The position numbers were made by a program, and so were the translations under genes. Positions 19,465 to 29,018 of a stretch of 64,000 nucleotides of DNA are shown piece by piece. The notes beneath the pieces were generated by a model that made no database searches, was not told where the DNA came from, and was given only the letters and a program-made list of their open reading frames with translations. This DNA is from Vibrio sp. ES.051 (GTDB lineage Bacteria; Pseudomonadota; Gammaproteobacteria; Enterobacterales; Vibrionaceae): NCBI RefSeq assembly GCF_002563795.1, contig NZ_PDJL01000004.1:1550001-1614000 (forward strand), in the 5' to 3' direction. How positions within the stretch are numbered: the first letter of the stretch is position 1; every line of letters starts with the position of its first letter.

Positions 19465-20847
19465 TTATAAGGAGTTCAAAAATGCAATCAGTGCATCACG
19501 CTCTTTCTTACTAAGCGCTAATACATTTTGTTTGGCCGTTTCAGCCTCACCACCATGCCAAAGTACCGCTTCCATTAAGTTACGAGCACGACCATCATGT
19601 AAAAAGTACGTATGACGGCTCACTTCTTTGGTATAACCGATTCCCCATAGCGCTGGCGTGCGCCACTCTCGACCATCCGCAAGATACTCAGGTCGGTGAT
19701 CCGCAAGCCCTTCTCCCATATCGTGGAGTAACAGGTCGGTATAAGGATGGATCTCTTGTTCAGACAGTGCTGGTAAACCATTGCGCTTCGCCGTCTTCAC
19801 GTTGGTCTTGTGGCAGCTTTCACAACCAGATGCAGAGAAAATCTGCTGCCCTAACTGGATATTAGGCTCGTTGACATTACGACGAGTCGGTACCGCTAGG
19901 TGTTGACTATAAAACTCAACAAAATCGAGAATGTTTTGACTGACTTCCAGCGCCCCACCATTTGGCATATCGTCACAAATAGTTTGATTCGATGTGCAAT
20001 TTTGCTGAGGAAATAAGTGGCTCGTCAAACCCACATCACCATTAAACGCCGCAGCGTTTTGTTGCATCAGTGTCGGTTGTCCGGCTTTCCAGCCAAAGCG
20101 GCCAACTGCCAAGTCTCCTTTTTCGATGTCCCAGACTCGATTAACCTTACCTGAAATCCCATCGTGGTTGACATCTTGCTCATCCGCCCAAGCAAATAGC
20201 GTTGCGTCTGGAATGCTTTCTAGTAGTCCTAAACCGATCATCGGCGGCGCAACACGGGCAGAAAACTGGGTATCAGGATGCATTTCACCATAACCCAAGT
20301 GGGTAATTTTCAAATTTGGCTTCCTTAATATAACGGTCGTGCCATCTTCGAACTGTACCGGAACATCTGTATAGGTAATGTCTATCTTTCCTTCCGGTTT
20401 TTGATCTTGAAGAGCAAAGTCTTGCAATTGATCACCATAGGTTGGTTCCGGAATCACACCATTTTTGATGTAAGCTTGCTTTTGCTCCGCTGTCATCGCT
20501 GGGATGCTTAAACGTACTAACATTGACACTGCATGAGTATCGCCAGATTCCGGCGGATGACCGCGACCATCTTTGATATGACAGTTTTGGCAACCATTGG
20601 TATTAAACAACGGCCCTAATCCATCACGCGCATCAGTAGAAGCAGGTGCTTGCACCCAAGGGTTTCTAAAAAAGCTATTGCCTACACTGAAATCAAGACG
20701 TTTGCTCATTGGAAGATTGGCAGCTGGGAGCGAATAGGCGTTTGCGCCTTCTTTTTTAACACTGGTTTTACCGCCAGACCTAACGTCGTAAGCCATAGCA
20801 GAACAAGAAAGGAACACGGCTATCGCCGAAATTAAGTATGGTTTCAT
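19465..20847 (-). CDS. Di-haem c-type cytochrome/thiol oxidoreductase (DUF1111)
   Basis: A 460-residue secreted protein with a signal peptide (ISAIAVFLSCSAMA) and two c-type haem motifs, CQNCH near residue 85 and CESCH near residue 350. Flanking sequence (TPALWGIGYTKEV, HDGRARNLMEAVLWHGGEA) matches the DUF1111/di-haem peroxidase-like family. I used the start MKPYLIS at 20,847; the frame runs to 20,907 but those extra residues precede the signal peptide. It stands between two imelysin genes. Confidence 0.88.
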   Translation of the reverse strand: MKPYLISAIAVFLSCSAMAYDVRSGGKTSVKKEGANAYSLPAANLPMSKRLDFSVGNSFFRNPWVQAPASTDARDGLGPLFNTNGCQNCHIKDGRGHPPESGDTHAVSMLVRLSIPAMTAEQKQAYIKNGVIPEPTYGDQLQDFALQDQKPEGKIDITYTDVPVQFEDGTTVILRKPNLKITHLGYGEMHPDTQFSARVAPPMIGLGLLESIPDATLFAWADEQDVNHDGISGKVNRVWDIEKGDLAVGRFGWKAGQPTLMQQNAAAFNGDVGLTSHLFPQQNCTSNQTICDDMPNGGALEVSQNILDFVEFYSQHLAVPTRRNVNEPNIQLGQQIFSASGCESCHKTNVKTAKRNGLPALSEQEIHPYTDLLLHDMGEGLADHRPEYLADGREWRTPALWGIGYTKEVSRHTYFLHDGRARNLMEAVLWHGGEAETAKQNVLALSKKERDALIAFLNSL

Positions 20848-20896
20848 ATCATTGCTCAAAAAATACAACAGGAGGGATACCACGAGCTCAAACAAT

Positions 20897-20919
20897 AAAG
20901 GGTTCAAAAAGAACCCTTT
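20897..20919. promoter_or_regulatory. Intercistronic hairpin in the imelysin operon
   Basis: A perfect 9-bp stem AAAGGGTTC/GAACCCTTT with a 5-A loop lies between the first imelysin gene and the di-haem gene. It lacks a clean T-run on the minus strand, so partial termination or message stabilisation is more likely than a full stop. Confidence 0.55.
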
Positions 20920-20937
20920 ATCTATTGGGTTGTCGGA

Positions 20938-22200
20938 TTAAAACTCGTGATCAGCAGTATCTGGACTTAGGCTATCGATACCAACAATACCCGCGGCGCG
21001 TTCAATGGCGCCCGTTTGAGCGACTAGCGACATGATTGCGTCATTCACTAACGCGTTACCTTGCGTATTGCCTGCTGCAATCAACTGGTCAAAATGCTGA
21101 CCATTCTTTTCAGCAGATGTGACAAGCTCACCAACTTGATGGCGTGTAACGTCGAATTGCTTCTGAATTTCTTTTGCTGCTTGCTTATCTTGCTGCGCCA
21201 CTAAATCGGCAATGCTTGGCCCAGAAAGTAACGTGCCATCTTCACGTTTGTACAAGCCAGTGTAAACGTTATAGATGCCTTGCTCATTGTAGTAATGAGA
21301 GTTGTGCGTATTGTCAGAAAAGCAATCATGTTCATCTTCTGTCGAGTTCGCTTCTAAAGCCACTTTCATACGCTCACCCGCCAGCTCACCTAACGTTAGA
21401 GATCCCATGCCGAATAGCATCTTACGTAACCCATTATCGGCAGAATCAGATATAAGCGCTTGGCGGTAATTATCTTTGATATCCGCAGACCACTGTTTTT
21501 CCATCCATTCCAGATCTTGCACTAGAAGATCCGCTGCCGCTTGTAGATATTCACCACGGCGATCGCAGTGTCCATTCGTACATTCAGCGCCTACAACGAA
21601 ATCTGTATAAGCACGCTGGCCTGCGCCAGCATTGGTACCGTTCAAGTCTTGACCCCAAAGTAGAAATTCAATGGCGTGATAACCTGATGCTACATTCGCT
21701 TCAGATCCCCCAATTTCGTTCAGGTTTGCGATAAGTTCTGGGGTGATCTTTGCAATGTCGAGTTGAGAAGCGCCAATCGTTAAACTGGTATTCGCGATAA
21801 TATTTGCCGCTGCACCTTCGTTACCCAGTTCATACTGGTAGTCAGTGGCCACGTAATCGATTAAACCTTCATCCAGTGGCCAAGCATTCAATTGGCCTTC
21901 CCAATCATCAACGATAGCGTTACCAAAACGAAAAACTTCAGACTGTTGGTATGGAACGCGAGAGTCAAACCACGCTTGCTTTACTTCTTCAAGCTTTGCA
22001 GCAGACGGAGCGGTTAGAAATTCATCGATTTTTTCATCAAGTACCTTCGCTGTCGTCACTGAATCAGCGAAGACCGCGTGCGCAACATCAGCATAATGTT
22101 CGACAACTTGTTGTTTCGTTACTTGAGCCGCCACCGTAGAACCACTGGCAATGAGAAATGAAGCCGTTATAGATCGGACTAACACGCTTTTTGCATTCAT
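20938..22200 (-). CDS. Imelysin-family protein (IrpA-like)
   Basis: A 420-residue secreted imelysin (peptidase M75) protein. The signal peptide is SITASFLIASGSTVAAQ, and the family motif GYHAIEFLLWGQDLNG (GxHxxE core) lies near residue 165. It corresponds to the iron-regulated IrpA-type protein of Vibrio. I chose ATG 22,200 because AAGGA stands 8 bases upstream; an ATG three codons earlier lies inside that site. It is the first gene of the operon. A weak Fur-like AT-rich element lies upstream, in keeping with iron control. Confidence 0.88.
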   Translation of the reverse strand: MNAKSVLVRSITASFLIASGSTVAAQVTKQQVVEHYADVAHAVFADSVTTAKVLDEKIDEFLTAPSAAKLEEVKQAWFDSRVPYQQSEVFRFGNAIVDDWEGQLNAWPLDEGLIDYVATDYQYELGNEGAAANIIANTSLTIGASQLDIAKITPELIANLNEIGGSEANVASGYHAIEFLLWGQDLNGTNAGAGQRAYTDFVVGAECTNGHCDRRGEYLQAAADLLVQDLEWMEKQWSADIKDNYRQALISDSADNGLRKMLFGMGSLTLGELAGERMKVALEANSTEDEHDCFSDNTHNSHYYNEQGIYNVYTGLYKREDGTLLSGPSIADLVAQQDKQAAKEIQKQFDVTRHQVGELVTSAEKNGQHFDQLIAAGNTQGNALVNDAIMSLVAQTGAIERAAGIVGIDSLSPDTADHEF

Positions 22201-22240
22201 TAGGAGCATCCTTGTTGAACAATTTATTTTATTGATTAGT

Positions 22241-22261
22241 AGTGCTAATTATTCTTATTTA
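22241..22261. promoter_or_regulatory. Weak Fur-box-like element upstream of the imelysin operon
   Basis: AGTGCTAATTATTCTTATTTA resembles degenerate Vibrio Fur sites by eye and lies about 40-60 bases before the imelysin start. The match is partial, and the call rests largely on known iron control of this operon in Vibrio. Confidence 0.3.
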
Positions 22262-22315
22262 CACTTAGATTGGCAAGATAATACAAATTTACAATTTTTT
22301 TGCAACTCCCAGATA

Positions 22316-22345
22316 CAAAAAAAGCCTCATTATTATGAGGCTTTC
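22316..22345 (-). terminator. Terminator downstream of ribA
   Basis: Perfect 7-bp stem GCCTCAT/ATGAGGC with a 4-base loop, followed on the minus strand by a T-run. It ends the ribA transcript. Confidence 0.8.
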
Positions 22346-22375
22346 AAATATAAAAAACTGATTTTCTCTTTTATA

Positions 22376-22972
22376 TTAGAACTTTAGCTTATGCTTTCCG
22401 TGAGAAACCTTCGCTTTAAGGTAATTTTCATTATCTTTTTTAATATGTGCTGACGTATTGACAACCTCGACGATCTCAATGCCATATTCTGCTAACTCAC
22501 GAATTTTTTTAGGGTTATTCGTGACGAGTCGAATCTTGCTTATCCCCAACGCTTCCAACATTTGCGCAGCTTCGGTAAAGTCTCTAAGATCATCGTCGAA
22601 ACCTAAATGGTTGTTCGCTTCATAGGTATTCATTCCTTGGCTTTGCAAGCAATATGCATCAATCTTGTTGTATAGACCGATACCACGCCCTTCTTGACGT
22701 AAGTAAAGGATGATGCCGCCGAACTCGCCCATTCGCTGAATGGTTTCTTCTAGTTGCTCACCGCAGTCGCAGCGAGACGAGTGAAAAACGTCACCAGTGA
22801 GACATTCTGAATGCATTCGTACTAAAGGCGTTTCTTGCGTTTTATCCGCTTGCCTGAAGATAACTGCCACATGCTCTTTATCTGTCTTCAGGCCATGGAA
22901 AGACAGGATTTCAGCATCGATATTACTTTTAGCCCCGACTTTAAAATCTACTCTGGCACGTACTTCAGCCAT
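22376..22972 (-). CDS. ribA: GTP cyclohydrolase II
   Basis: A 198-residue enzyme that starts riboflavin synthesis by opening GTP. The zinc cysteines are in RMHSEC and [10 protein letters not shown], and the catalytic [14 protein letters not shown] and NNPKKIREL motifs are intact. The start [10 protein letters not shown] at 22,972 gives the usual 198-residue length. The frame runs a further 24 codons to 23,044, but that extension is not part of known RibA and lacks a ribosome site. It is monocistronic; a 21-bp perfect palindrome lies about 190 bases upstream. Confidence 0.93.
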   Translation of the reverse strand: MAEVRARVDFKVGAKSNIDAEILSFHGLKTDKEHVAVIFRQADKTQETPLVRMHSECLTGDVFHSSRCDCGEQLEETIQRMGEFGGIILYLRQEGRGIGLYNKIDAYCLQSQGMNTYEANNHLGFDDDLRDFTEAAQMLEALGISKIRLVTNNPKKIRELAEYGIEIVEVVNTSAHIKKDNENYLKAKVSHGKHKLKF

Positions 22973-23159
22973 ATCTATACTCACTCGATTTATTGCTTGA
23001 TGCGCTTGATGCGTGTTCGTTATTATTGCGTTCATGGGATTCACTCATTGCTTCTCAACTATGGGGATTGATACCGTATTTTTCAATATAGAGATCACAA
23101 TTGAATGAATCATACTCTCTCAGGCCTGCAAAGACGATGGTGACTTCGCGACGCGGATG

Positions 23160-23180
23160 AAATGTTATATTATAACATTT
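23160..23180. promoter_or_regulatory. Perfect 21-bp palindrome upstream of ribA
   Basis: AAATGTTATA-T-TATAACATTT is a perfect palindrome about 190 bases before the ribA start and just before the terminator of the next gene. It looks like a dimeric repressor operator; the binding protein is not known to me. Confidence 0.5.
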
Positions 23181-23194
23181 TCGCCAAACTACAA

Positions 23195-23231
23195 TAAAAA
23201 AACCCAGACAAATTCTGTCTGGGTTTTTTTA
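23195..23231. terminator. Bidirectional terminator
   Basis: Perfect 10-bp stem AACCCAGACA/TGTCTGGGTT with a short loop, an A-run before and a T-run after. It follows the 61-residue minus-strand gene by 25 bases. Confidence 0.85.
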
Positions 23232-23255
23232 AAAAGTAGGGGTTAGGAAAGAGAT

Positions 23256-23441
23256 TTAATGCGTTTGGCTACGCTTCCAAACCGTAAGCTCTATCCATAC
23301 TGCTTCGAGTTCTTGAATTTCCTCGTCGGTTAACACGGCGAGAGTCGAAGTAACTTGAGGCAGTTTCGGTGTTTGCAATGCACGAATCTGCGAATAGAAG
23401 TCCTGTTTTAACTGCGATATAACTGAATCCACTGCGTACAC
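23256..23441 (-). CDS. Small conserved-looking protein
   Basis: A protein of 58-61 residues I do not recognise. It is acidic and helical (VLTDEEIQELEAVWIEL). It starts with GTG at 23,441 or, more likely, the GTG at 23,432, which has AGTAGG a few bases upstream. It has its own terminator. No function can be given. Confidence 0.5.
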   Translation of the reverse strand: MYAVDSVISQLKQDFYSQIRALQTPKLPQVTSTLAVLTDEEIQELEAVWIELTVWKRSQTH

Positions 23442-23578
23442 CTACTTAGTTCTTTTATTACTTATCCAGCTCAAATCTGATAGCTTGCTAAATACGGAGC
23501 CTTCATCAATCGTTGAAAATGATAACACTCTGCTTGTTAAGTGCACAATTTATTTTCCAGAGTGGAATAGTAATCACA

Positions 23579-23989
23579 TTAATGACGCTTTAACATTCGC
23601 TTTGAAAATAAGACGAAAAGGATAAAAAATAACACAGGAAAGATCCACAATATCGCCGTTGCATAATTAAATGGAGGTTGATATAGAGCGATATTCCCAT
23701 ACCGCTCGACTAAGTAATCTTTTACTTCTTGCTCACTACTTCCTTCGTTCATCATAGAGTAGACCTTTAGCCTCAAGTCTTTCGCGGCCTGTGCGTTTGA
23801 TTCTACAAGGTTTTGGTTTTGACATTGCGGACAACGTAAGGTCTTAGCAAGCGACATTGCTCTCTGCTGCAATTCAATCGAATGGAACTCAAATAGATCT
23901 ACATGTTGCTTTATTGGCTCTCCTTTAGTAATGGGAGAAAATAACGCCAACATGAAAATAGTGATATAGAAATATTTAAAGTACGACAT
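23579..23989 (-). CDS. nrfF: NrfF/CcmH-like cytochrome c haem-lyase subunit
   Basis: A 136-residue protein with a signal segment, the haem-lyase thiol motif LRCPQCQNQN near residue 45 and a C-terminal membrane helix (YATAILWIFPVLFFILFVLF). NrfF/CcmH proteins reduce or hand over apocytochrome c for haem attachment; the NrfF form serves the unusual CWSCK site of NrfA. I chose ATG 23,989, with AGGG upstream; a frame to 24,025 exists. It is oriented away from the broken nrfA next to it and is probably a leftover of a nrf locus, so its usefulness here is doubtful. Confidence 0.8.
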   Translation of the reverse strand: MSYFKYFYITIFMLALFSPITKGEPIKQHVDLFEFHSIELQQRAMSLAKTLRCPQCQNQNLVESNAQAAKDLRLKVYSMMNEGSSEQEVKDYLVERYGNIALYQPPFNYATAILWIFPVLFFILFVLFSKRMLKRH

Positions 23990-24125
23990 TAAAATACCCT
24001 GAAAATAGCGAGTCTCATTTATCAATACTTAACTTGCCTCTATATTGAGCAAAACTATTGCAATATTGGCATTATCGCTAATACGGTAAGTACTAATAGA
24101 GACAACGGAAATACCTACCGCGGTT

Positions 24126-24732
24126 ATGGCCTTATTCGCTAGCCAAATAATGTTGGTCGGCGCTCCGTTAGCATCGGAAGATAAAGCTCTCATCGAACCT
24201 TATAATGATGTCTTTGAACAAAACCATCCTGACCAATATCACTCTTGGAAAGCGACTTCAGAAAGCCAACATATCGAAGATGCTTTAAGCGAAGATCCAA
24301 ACATGGTGCTTATGTGGGCAGGCTATGGCTTCGCCAAAGATTACAATAAAGCACGTGACCACTTTTACGCCATAGATGATGTACGCCAAACCTTACGTAC
24401 TGGTGCGCCGAGCGATGAAACTCAGGCCCAATACCGATGGTTTGTTGGAGCTGAAAAAGCCCCGACTTTGCGCGCGTGATAGAAGAGCGTGGTGACGACG
24501 GTTACTTTGAAGACAAATGGGCCGCTTGGGGGCTGAAATCGTCAATCCTATTGGCTGTTCAGATTGTCACGATACGCGTTCTGAAGGGCTTAAGAAAGGC
24601 GAGCTCGCGCTGGCATTAACTCGCCCGTATGTAGAGCGTGCTTTCGACACCATCGACAAAAATGTTGACCAACAATCTCGAACTTACCGTCACAATTGCG
24701 TTGATACAGGTACAAAAAAGCCGAGCGTTTAA
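24126..24732 (+). pseudogene. nrfA: Decayed nitrite reductase cytochrome c552 (nrfA remnant)
   Basis: The frame begins like a secreted protein (LFASQIMLVGAPLASEDKAL) and continues with clear NrfA sequence (HPDQYHSWKATSE, MWAGYGFAKDYNKARDH, DDVRQTLRTGAP). A frame change follows, and the catalytic haem motif CWSCK reads CWS-stop-K. The sequence then resumes with GDDGYFEDKWAAWG, has another shift, shows one CSDCH haem site, and stops after RTYRHNC. The C-terminal half, with the other haem sites, is gone. It is non-functional. Confidence 0.85.
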
Positions 24733-24744
24733 GGCTCGGCTTTT
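24713..24744. terminator. Bidirectional terminator downstream of gyrA
   Basis: Perfect 7-bp stem GCCGAGC/GCTCGGC flanked by A7 and T4 runs, 24 bases after the gyrA stop on the minus strand. Confidence 0.85.
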
Positions 24745-24767
24745 AATATTAGAATAGCGACAAAAGA

Positions 24768-27488
24768 TTACTCTTCATTGCCTTCTTCTGCATCATCGAC
24801 GGCAGGGGTTTCTGGAGCATCCTGTTGCGTATTTGCTTCAGTTGACTCAGTGGCTTCCGTTTCTTCACCACCTGTTAGCTCTGCTTCATCGATTTCTTCG
24901 ATGCGCTGTAGGCCAACAACTGACTCATCTTCTGCTGTGCGGATTAACGTCACACCTTGAGTATTACGACCGACTTGACTAACTTCAGAAACACGGGTAC
25001 GAACTAAAGTACCAGCGTCGGTGATCATCATCATCTCGTCGCCTTCGTCGACCTGGATCGCTCCAACTACTGGACCGTTACGCTCAGAGACTTTGATTGA
25101 TACCACACCCTGAGTGCCACGACCTTTTGTCGGGTACTCATTAAGCGCGGTACGTTTACCATAACCATTCTCTGTAACCGTTAGTATGTCGCCTTCATGT
25201 GATGGAATGATGAGAGAGACGACTTGGTCGTTTTCTGCCAGTTTCATACCACGAACACCTGAAGCGGTACGACCCATAGGACGAACCCCTTTAAACCTAA
25301 TTTCAGGCTGACCGTTCTCATCAAGAACTGGATTACCATTTTCATCAAGTACAGGAATTTCTTCTGCCTCTTTAAAGCGAACAACTTTACCCGCTTTCGA
25401 GAACAGCATGATTTCATTTTCACCATTAGTGATATCAACACCAATTAATGAATCATCATCACGCAAGTTAACAGCAATTAGGCCATTTGAACGTACGTTG
25501 GCAAATTGATTCAACGGCGTTTTCTTAACCGTACCGTCACCTGTTGCCATGAAGATGAATTTATCTTCTGAGAACTCACCTACGCGTAGGATAGCCGTGA
25601 TACGTTCATTTTCTTCTAGTGGAAGAATGTTCACGATAGGCTTACCACGAGCAGTACGACTCGCAAGCGGCAGTTGGTAAACTTTCAAGCGGTATGTTTT
25701 ACCACGGGTAGAGAAACATAAGATGTTGTCGTGGGTATTCGCCACTAGAAGACGATCAATATGGTCTTCATCTTTCATCCTCGTTGCGCTCTTACCTTTA
25801 CCGCCACGGCGCTGTGACTCGTAGTCGCTCAGTACTTGGTACTTAACGTAACCACCGTGAGACAGCGTAACTACGACGTCTTCACGTGCAATCAGCTCTT
25901 CCATGTCAATGTCATGGCTAGCTGCTGTGATTTCTGTACGACGAGCATCGCCAAAGCCATCACGAACCAATTCTAACTCTTCTCGGATCACTTCCATCAA
26001 ACGCTCAGTGCTCTCGAGAATGTGCATTAGCTCCGCGATTTCTTCTAGAAGTGTTTTGTATTCACCCAGAATCTTCTCGTGCTCTAAACCTGTTAGTCTG
26101 TGTAAACGTAGATCTAGAATGGCTTGTGCTTGCTGCTCTGTTAGGAAGTACTGACCGTCACGGACACCATATTGCGACTCTAGCCATTCAGGACGAGCGG
26201 CATCAGTACCAGCACGCTCAAGCATTACCGAAACGTTACCTAGATCCCAACCGCGCGCGATAAGGCCCGCTTTTGCTTCAGCAGGCGTTGGGGCTTTACG
26301 AATAAGTTCAATGATTTCATCGATGTTAGCCAGCGCAAGCGCTAGGCCTTCGAGGATGTGCGCACGTTCACGCGCTTTACGTAGTTCGAAGATGGTACGA
26401 CGAGTCACTACTTCACGACGGTGATCAACAAAACACTTCAACATATCTTTCAAGTTGAATAACTGTGGCTGGCCGTTATTTAGCGCCACCATGTTGATAC
26501 CAAAAGTCGTTTGCAGCTGAGTTTGAGCGTAAAGGTTATTCAGGACCACTTCGCCCACAGCATCACGCTTACATTCAATAACGATGCGCATACCGTCTTT
26601 GTCAGACTCATCACGTAGCGCGCTGATGCCTTCAACTTTCTTATCTTTAACTAGCTCTGCTATCTTCTCAATCAAGCGGGCTTTGTTGACTTGGTAAGGA
26701 ATTTCACTGACAACGATGGTTTCTTTACCATTTTTCTCCACTTCGATATCAGCTTTTGAGCGCATGTAGATTTTGCCGCGACCTGTTTTGTACGCGTCTA
26801 CGATGCCTTTACGACCACTGATAAGTGCTGCCGTTGGGAAATCAGGACCAGGAATGTAATCCATTAATTCATCAATCGTGATTTCTTCATTATCGATGAA
26901 TGCGAGGCAACCATCGATCACTTCGCCAAGGTTATGTGGCGGGATGTTGGTTGCCATACCTACTGCGATACCAGAAGCACCGTTGACCAATAGGTTGGGA
27001 ATTTTTGTCGGAAGAACCGCTGGGATCTGCTCAGTACCATCATAGTTAGGTACGTAGTCTACGGTATCTTTTTCTAGGTCAGCCAAAAGCTCGTGGGCAA
27101 TTTTTGCCATTCGAACTTCGGTGTAACGCATTGCCGCAGCAGAGTCGCCATCAATCGAGCCAAAGTTACCTTGACCATCGACCAGCATATAACGAAGTGA
27201 GAACGGCTGAGCCATACGTACGATAGTATCGTACACAGCACTATCACCGTGAGGGTGATATTTACCGATCACGTCGCCGACAACACGGGCTGATTTTTTA
27301 TATGGTTTGTTCCAATCGTTGCCTAGTACGTTCATCGCGAATAATACGCGGCGGTGTACTGGTTTTAGGCCATCACGCACATCTGGAAGAGCACGACCCA
27401 CGATGACTGACATCGCGTAGTCTAGGTATGAACCTTTAAGCTCATCTTCAATGTTTACGGGCGTGATCTCTTTAGCTAAATCGCTCAT
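24768..27488 (-). CDS. gyrA: DNA gyrase subunit A
   Basis: A 906-residue subunit of DNA gyrase, the enzyme that introduces negative supercoils. The catalytic tyrosine is Tyr122 (AAAMRYTEV). The quinolone-resistance region reads [10 protein letters not shown] with Ser83 and Asp87, the sensitive form. The GyrA box QRRGGKG begins the C-terminal DNA-wrapping beta-pinwheel. The C-terminal tail (about 40 residues) is very acidic, rich in Glu and Thr, as in other Vibrio GyrA. It stands alone, divergent from ubiG. Confidence 0.98.
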   Translation of the reverse strand: MSDLAKEITPVNIEDELKGSYLDYAMSVIVGRALPDVRDGLKPVHRRVLFAMNVLGNDWNKPYKKSARVVGDVIGKYHPHGDSAVYDTIVRMAQPFSLRYMLVDGQGNFGSIDGDSAAAMRYTEVRMAKIAHELLADLEKDTVDYVPNYDGTEQIPAVLPTKIPNLLVNGASGIAVGMATNIPPHNLGEVIDGCLAFIDNEEITIDELMDYIPGPDFPTAALISGRKGIVDAYKTGRGKIYMRSKADIEVEKNGKETIVVSEIPYQVNKARLIEKIAELVKDKKVEGISALRDESDKDGMRIVIECKRDAVGEVVLNNLYAQTQLQTTFGINMVALNNGQPQLFNLKDMLKCFVDHRREVVTRRTIFELRKARERAHILEGLALALANIDEIIELIRKAPTPAEAKAGLIARGWDLGNVSVMLERAGTDAARPEWLESQYGVRDGQYFLTEQQAQAILDLRLHRLTGLEHEKILGEYKTLLEEIAELMHILESTERLMEVIREELELVRDGFGDARRTEITAASHDIDMEELIAREDVVVTLSHGGYVKYQVLSDYESQRRGGKGKSATRMKDEDHIDRLLVANTHDNILCFSTRGKTYRLKVYQLPLASRTARGKPIVNILPLEENERITAILRVGEFSEDKFIFMATGDGTVKKTPLNQFANVRSNGLIAVNLRDDDSLIGVDITNGENEIMLFSKAGKVVRFKEAEEIPVLDENGNPVLDENGQPEIRFKGVRPMGRTASGVRGMKLAENDQVVSLIIPSHEGDILTVTENGYGKRTALNEYPTKGRGTQGVVSIKVSERNGPVVGAIQVDEGDEMMMITDAGTLVRTRVSEVSQVGRNTQGVTLIRTAEDESVVGLQRIEEIDEAELTGGEETEATESTEANTQQDAPETPAVDDAEEGNEE

Positions 27489-27795
27489 AGAGCCATTATC
27501 CCTCTATTATCTGATCGTAATTACGATACGTGTAAGGTGCAAAAATATAACACATAATGCACCAGTTCGGCATCACTTTCCCTCTCCTTTTATCAGGTTG
27601 TGAGTTTGGTTATGAATCAAATGTCGAGAATTTGCACACTCATCCCATATCTTTCTGATTAGTGGTTATATTTCGGCCAGTATTGAGCAAAATAGGAATC
27701 AACACGTGCAAACCGAGATTAATCTGTTTAATCCTGAACAAACGTTGGAGTATACTGACCCCCTCTAAAGGACTCAGATTGAACGTTGTACAACC
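27489..27795. other. Divergent promoter region of gyrA and ubiG
   Basis: 307 bases between divergent genes, which must carry both promoters. I see no gene, RNA or clear operator. Confidence 0.5.
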
Positions 27796-28506
27796 ATGAT
27801 GACTAAAGCACAGAACGTCGACCCTAGTGAAATTAAAAAATTCGAGGACATGGCTTCTCGATGGTGGGATTTAGAAGGTGAGTTTAAACCGCTGCACCAG
27901 ATTAACCCACTTCGTTTAAACTATGTACTTGAGAAAGCAAATGGCTTGTTTGGTAAACGTACACTTGATGTCGGTTGTGGTGGTGGTATTCTCGCAGAGA
28001 GCATGGCAAAAGAAGGTGCCCTTGTGACCGGACTCGACATGGGCAAGGAACCATTAGAAGTTGCACGCCTGCATGCATTGGAGACCGGTACTCAACTTAC
28101 TTACATCCAAAGTACGATAGAAGATCATGCGATAGAAAACGCCGCAACCTACGATGTGGTAACTTGCATGGAGATGCTAGAACATGTACCAGATCCCCTC
28201 TCCGTTATCCGTTCTTGTGCAGCACTGGTTAAACCGGGTGGACACGTCTTTTTCTCGACCTTGAACCGAAACATCAAGTCGTACTTATTTGCGATTGTCG
28301 GTGCAGAGAAGCTGCTAAAGATTGTTCCTGAGGGCACTCATGAGCACGAAAAGTTTATCAGACCCGCTGAGATGATGAAGATGATTGACCAGACCGATCT
28401 AACTGAAATGGGCATCACAGGGCTACATTACAACCCTCTAAATGACACTTATAAGCTTGGTCATAATGTAGATGTAAATTACATTGTCCATACTAAAAAA
28501 GATTAA
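27796..28506 (+). CDS. ubiG: Ubiquinone biosynthesis O-methyltransferase
   Basis: A 236-residue S-adenosylmethionine-dependent enzyme that performs both O-methylations in ubiquinone synthesis. The SAM motif [15 protein letters not shown] lies near residue 57. [12 protein letters not shown] and VFFSTLNRN are typical UbiG blocks, and the N-terminal [11 protein letters not shown] is diagnostic. The start is one of two adjacent ATGs. Its position between gyrA and nrdA is conserved in Vibrio. Confidence 0.95.
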   Translation: MMTKAQNVDPSEIKKFEDMASRWWDLEGEFKPLHQINPLRLNYVLEKANGLFGKRTLDVGCGGGILAESMAKEGALVTGLDMGKEPLEVARLHALETGTQLTYIQSTIEDHAIENAATYDVVTCMEMLEHVPDPLSVIRSCAALVKPGGHVFFSTLNRNIKSYLFAIVGAEKLLKIVPEGTHEHEKFIRPAEMMKMIDQTDLTEMGITGLHYNPLNDTYKLGHNVDVNYIVHTKKD

Positions 28507-28794
28507 TACCACGTTGTGTTAAAAATACTTTCCTTGATTGACATCTCTTGCGAAAAATGAATCAAAATTGGTAGCACAAAGTTGCTACTTTTTTGTCTTT
28601 TTATGGATAAAATTCGTGCTCTAGCTTCCATTTTGACTAACCCATTTTTCGTAGGTAAAAACGGTCAAAGATCAAGGAGATTTTTTTTACATGCGGTTAT
28701 TTATAAACCGATCTGAAAACCTTGCTTTTAAGCACTCAAGTCTGCCCTTTTCTCATCGGTTAGTGCTCACTTACTGATTTTTTTATTTTGTTAG

Positions 28795-28803
28795 TTATCC
28801 ACA
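28795..28803 (+). promoter_or_regulatory. Consensus DnaA box upstream of nrdA
   Basis: TTATCCACA, a perfect DnaA box, lies about 215 bases before the nrdA start. E. coli nrdAB is controlled by DnaA, so a similar link to replication timing is plausible. Apart from this and the NrdR boxes, I see nothing in the 512-base gap 28,507-29,018. Confidence 0.6.
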
Positions 28804-28871
28804 AGTCATCCCAAATCTGTGCCTTGATAAATCAGTGTAATAGCTCTATCTTGTAACCCGAAATCAAATCA

Positions 28872-28909
28872 ACCCCTATATGTTGTGCTTGAGCTACAAT
28901 ATATATGGA
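28872..28909. promoter_or_regulatory. Pair of NrdR-box-like sites before nrdA
   Basis: ACCCCTATATGTTGTG (28,872-28,887) and CTACAATATATATGGA (28,894-28,909) both resemble the NrdR box ACACWATATATWGTGT; the pair lies on one face region 22 bases apart. NrdR represses ribonucleotide reductase genes when deoxynucleotides are plentiful. Confidence 0.6.
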
Positions 28910-29018
28910 TAAAATATAGATAGACTTTGATCACAAAGCCGCCGCAAGCTTTACTCATATGGCATATAAACAAACAAAAATACGGCTTTTATCAGTTTTC
29001 TTAGGGAAATAAAGCAGA

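Noticed and set aside
22973..23044. N-terminal extension of RibA
   Set aside because: The normal 198-residue enzyme starts at 22,972; the extension is not part of the family and has no ribosome site.
24768..24960. Plus-strand frame opposite the gyrA end, rich in Ser and Val
   Set aside because: It is the reverse complement of the acidic GyrA tail and has no independent support.
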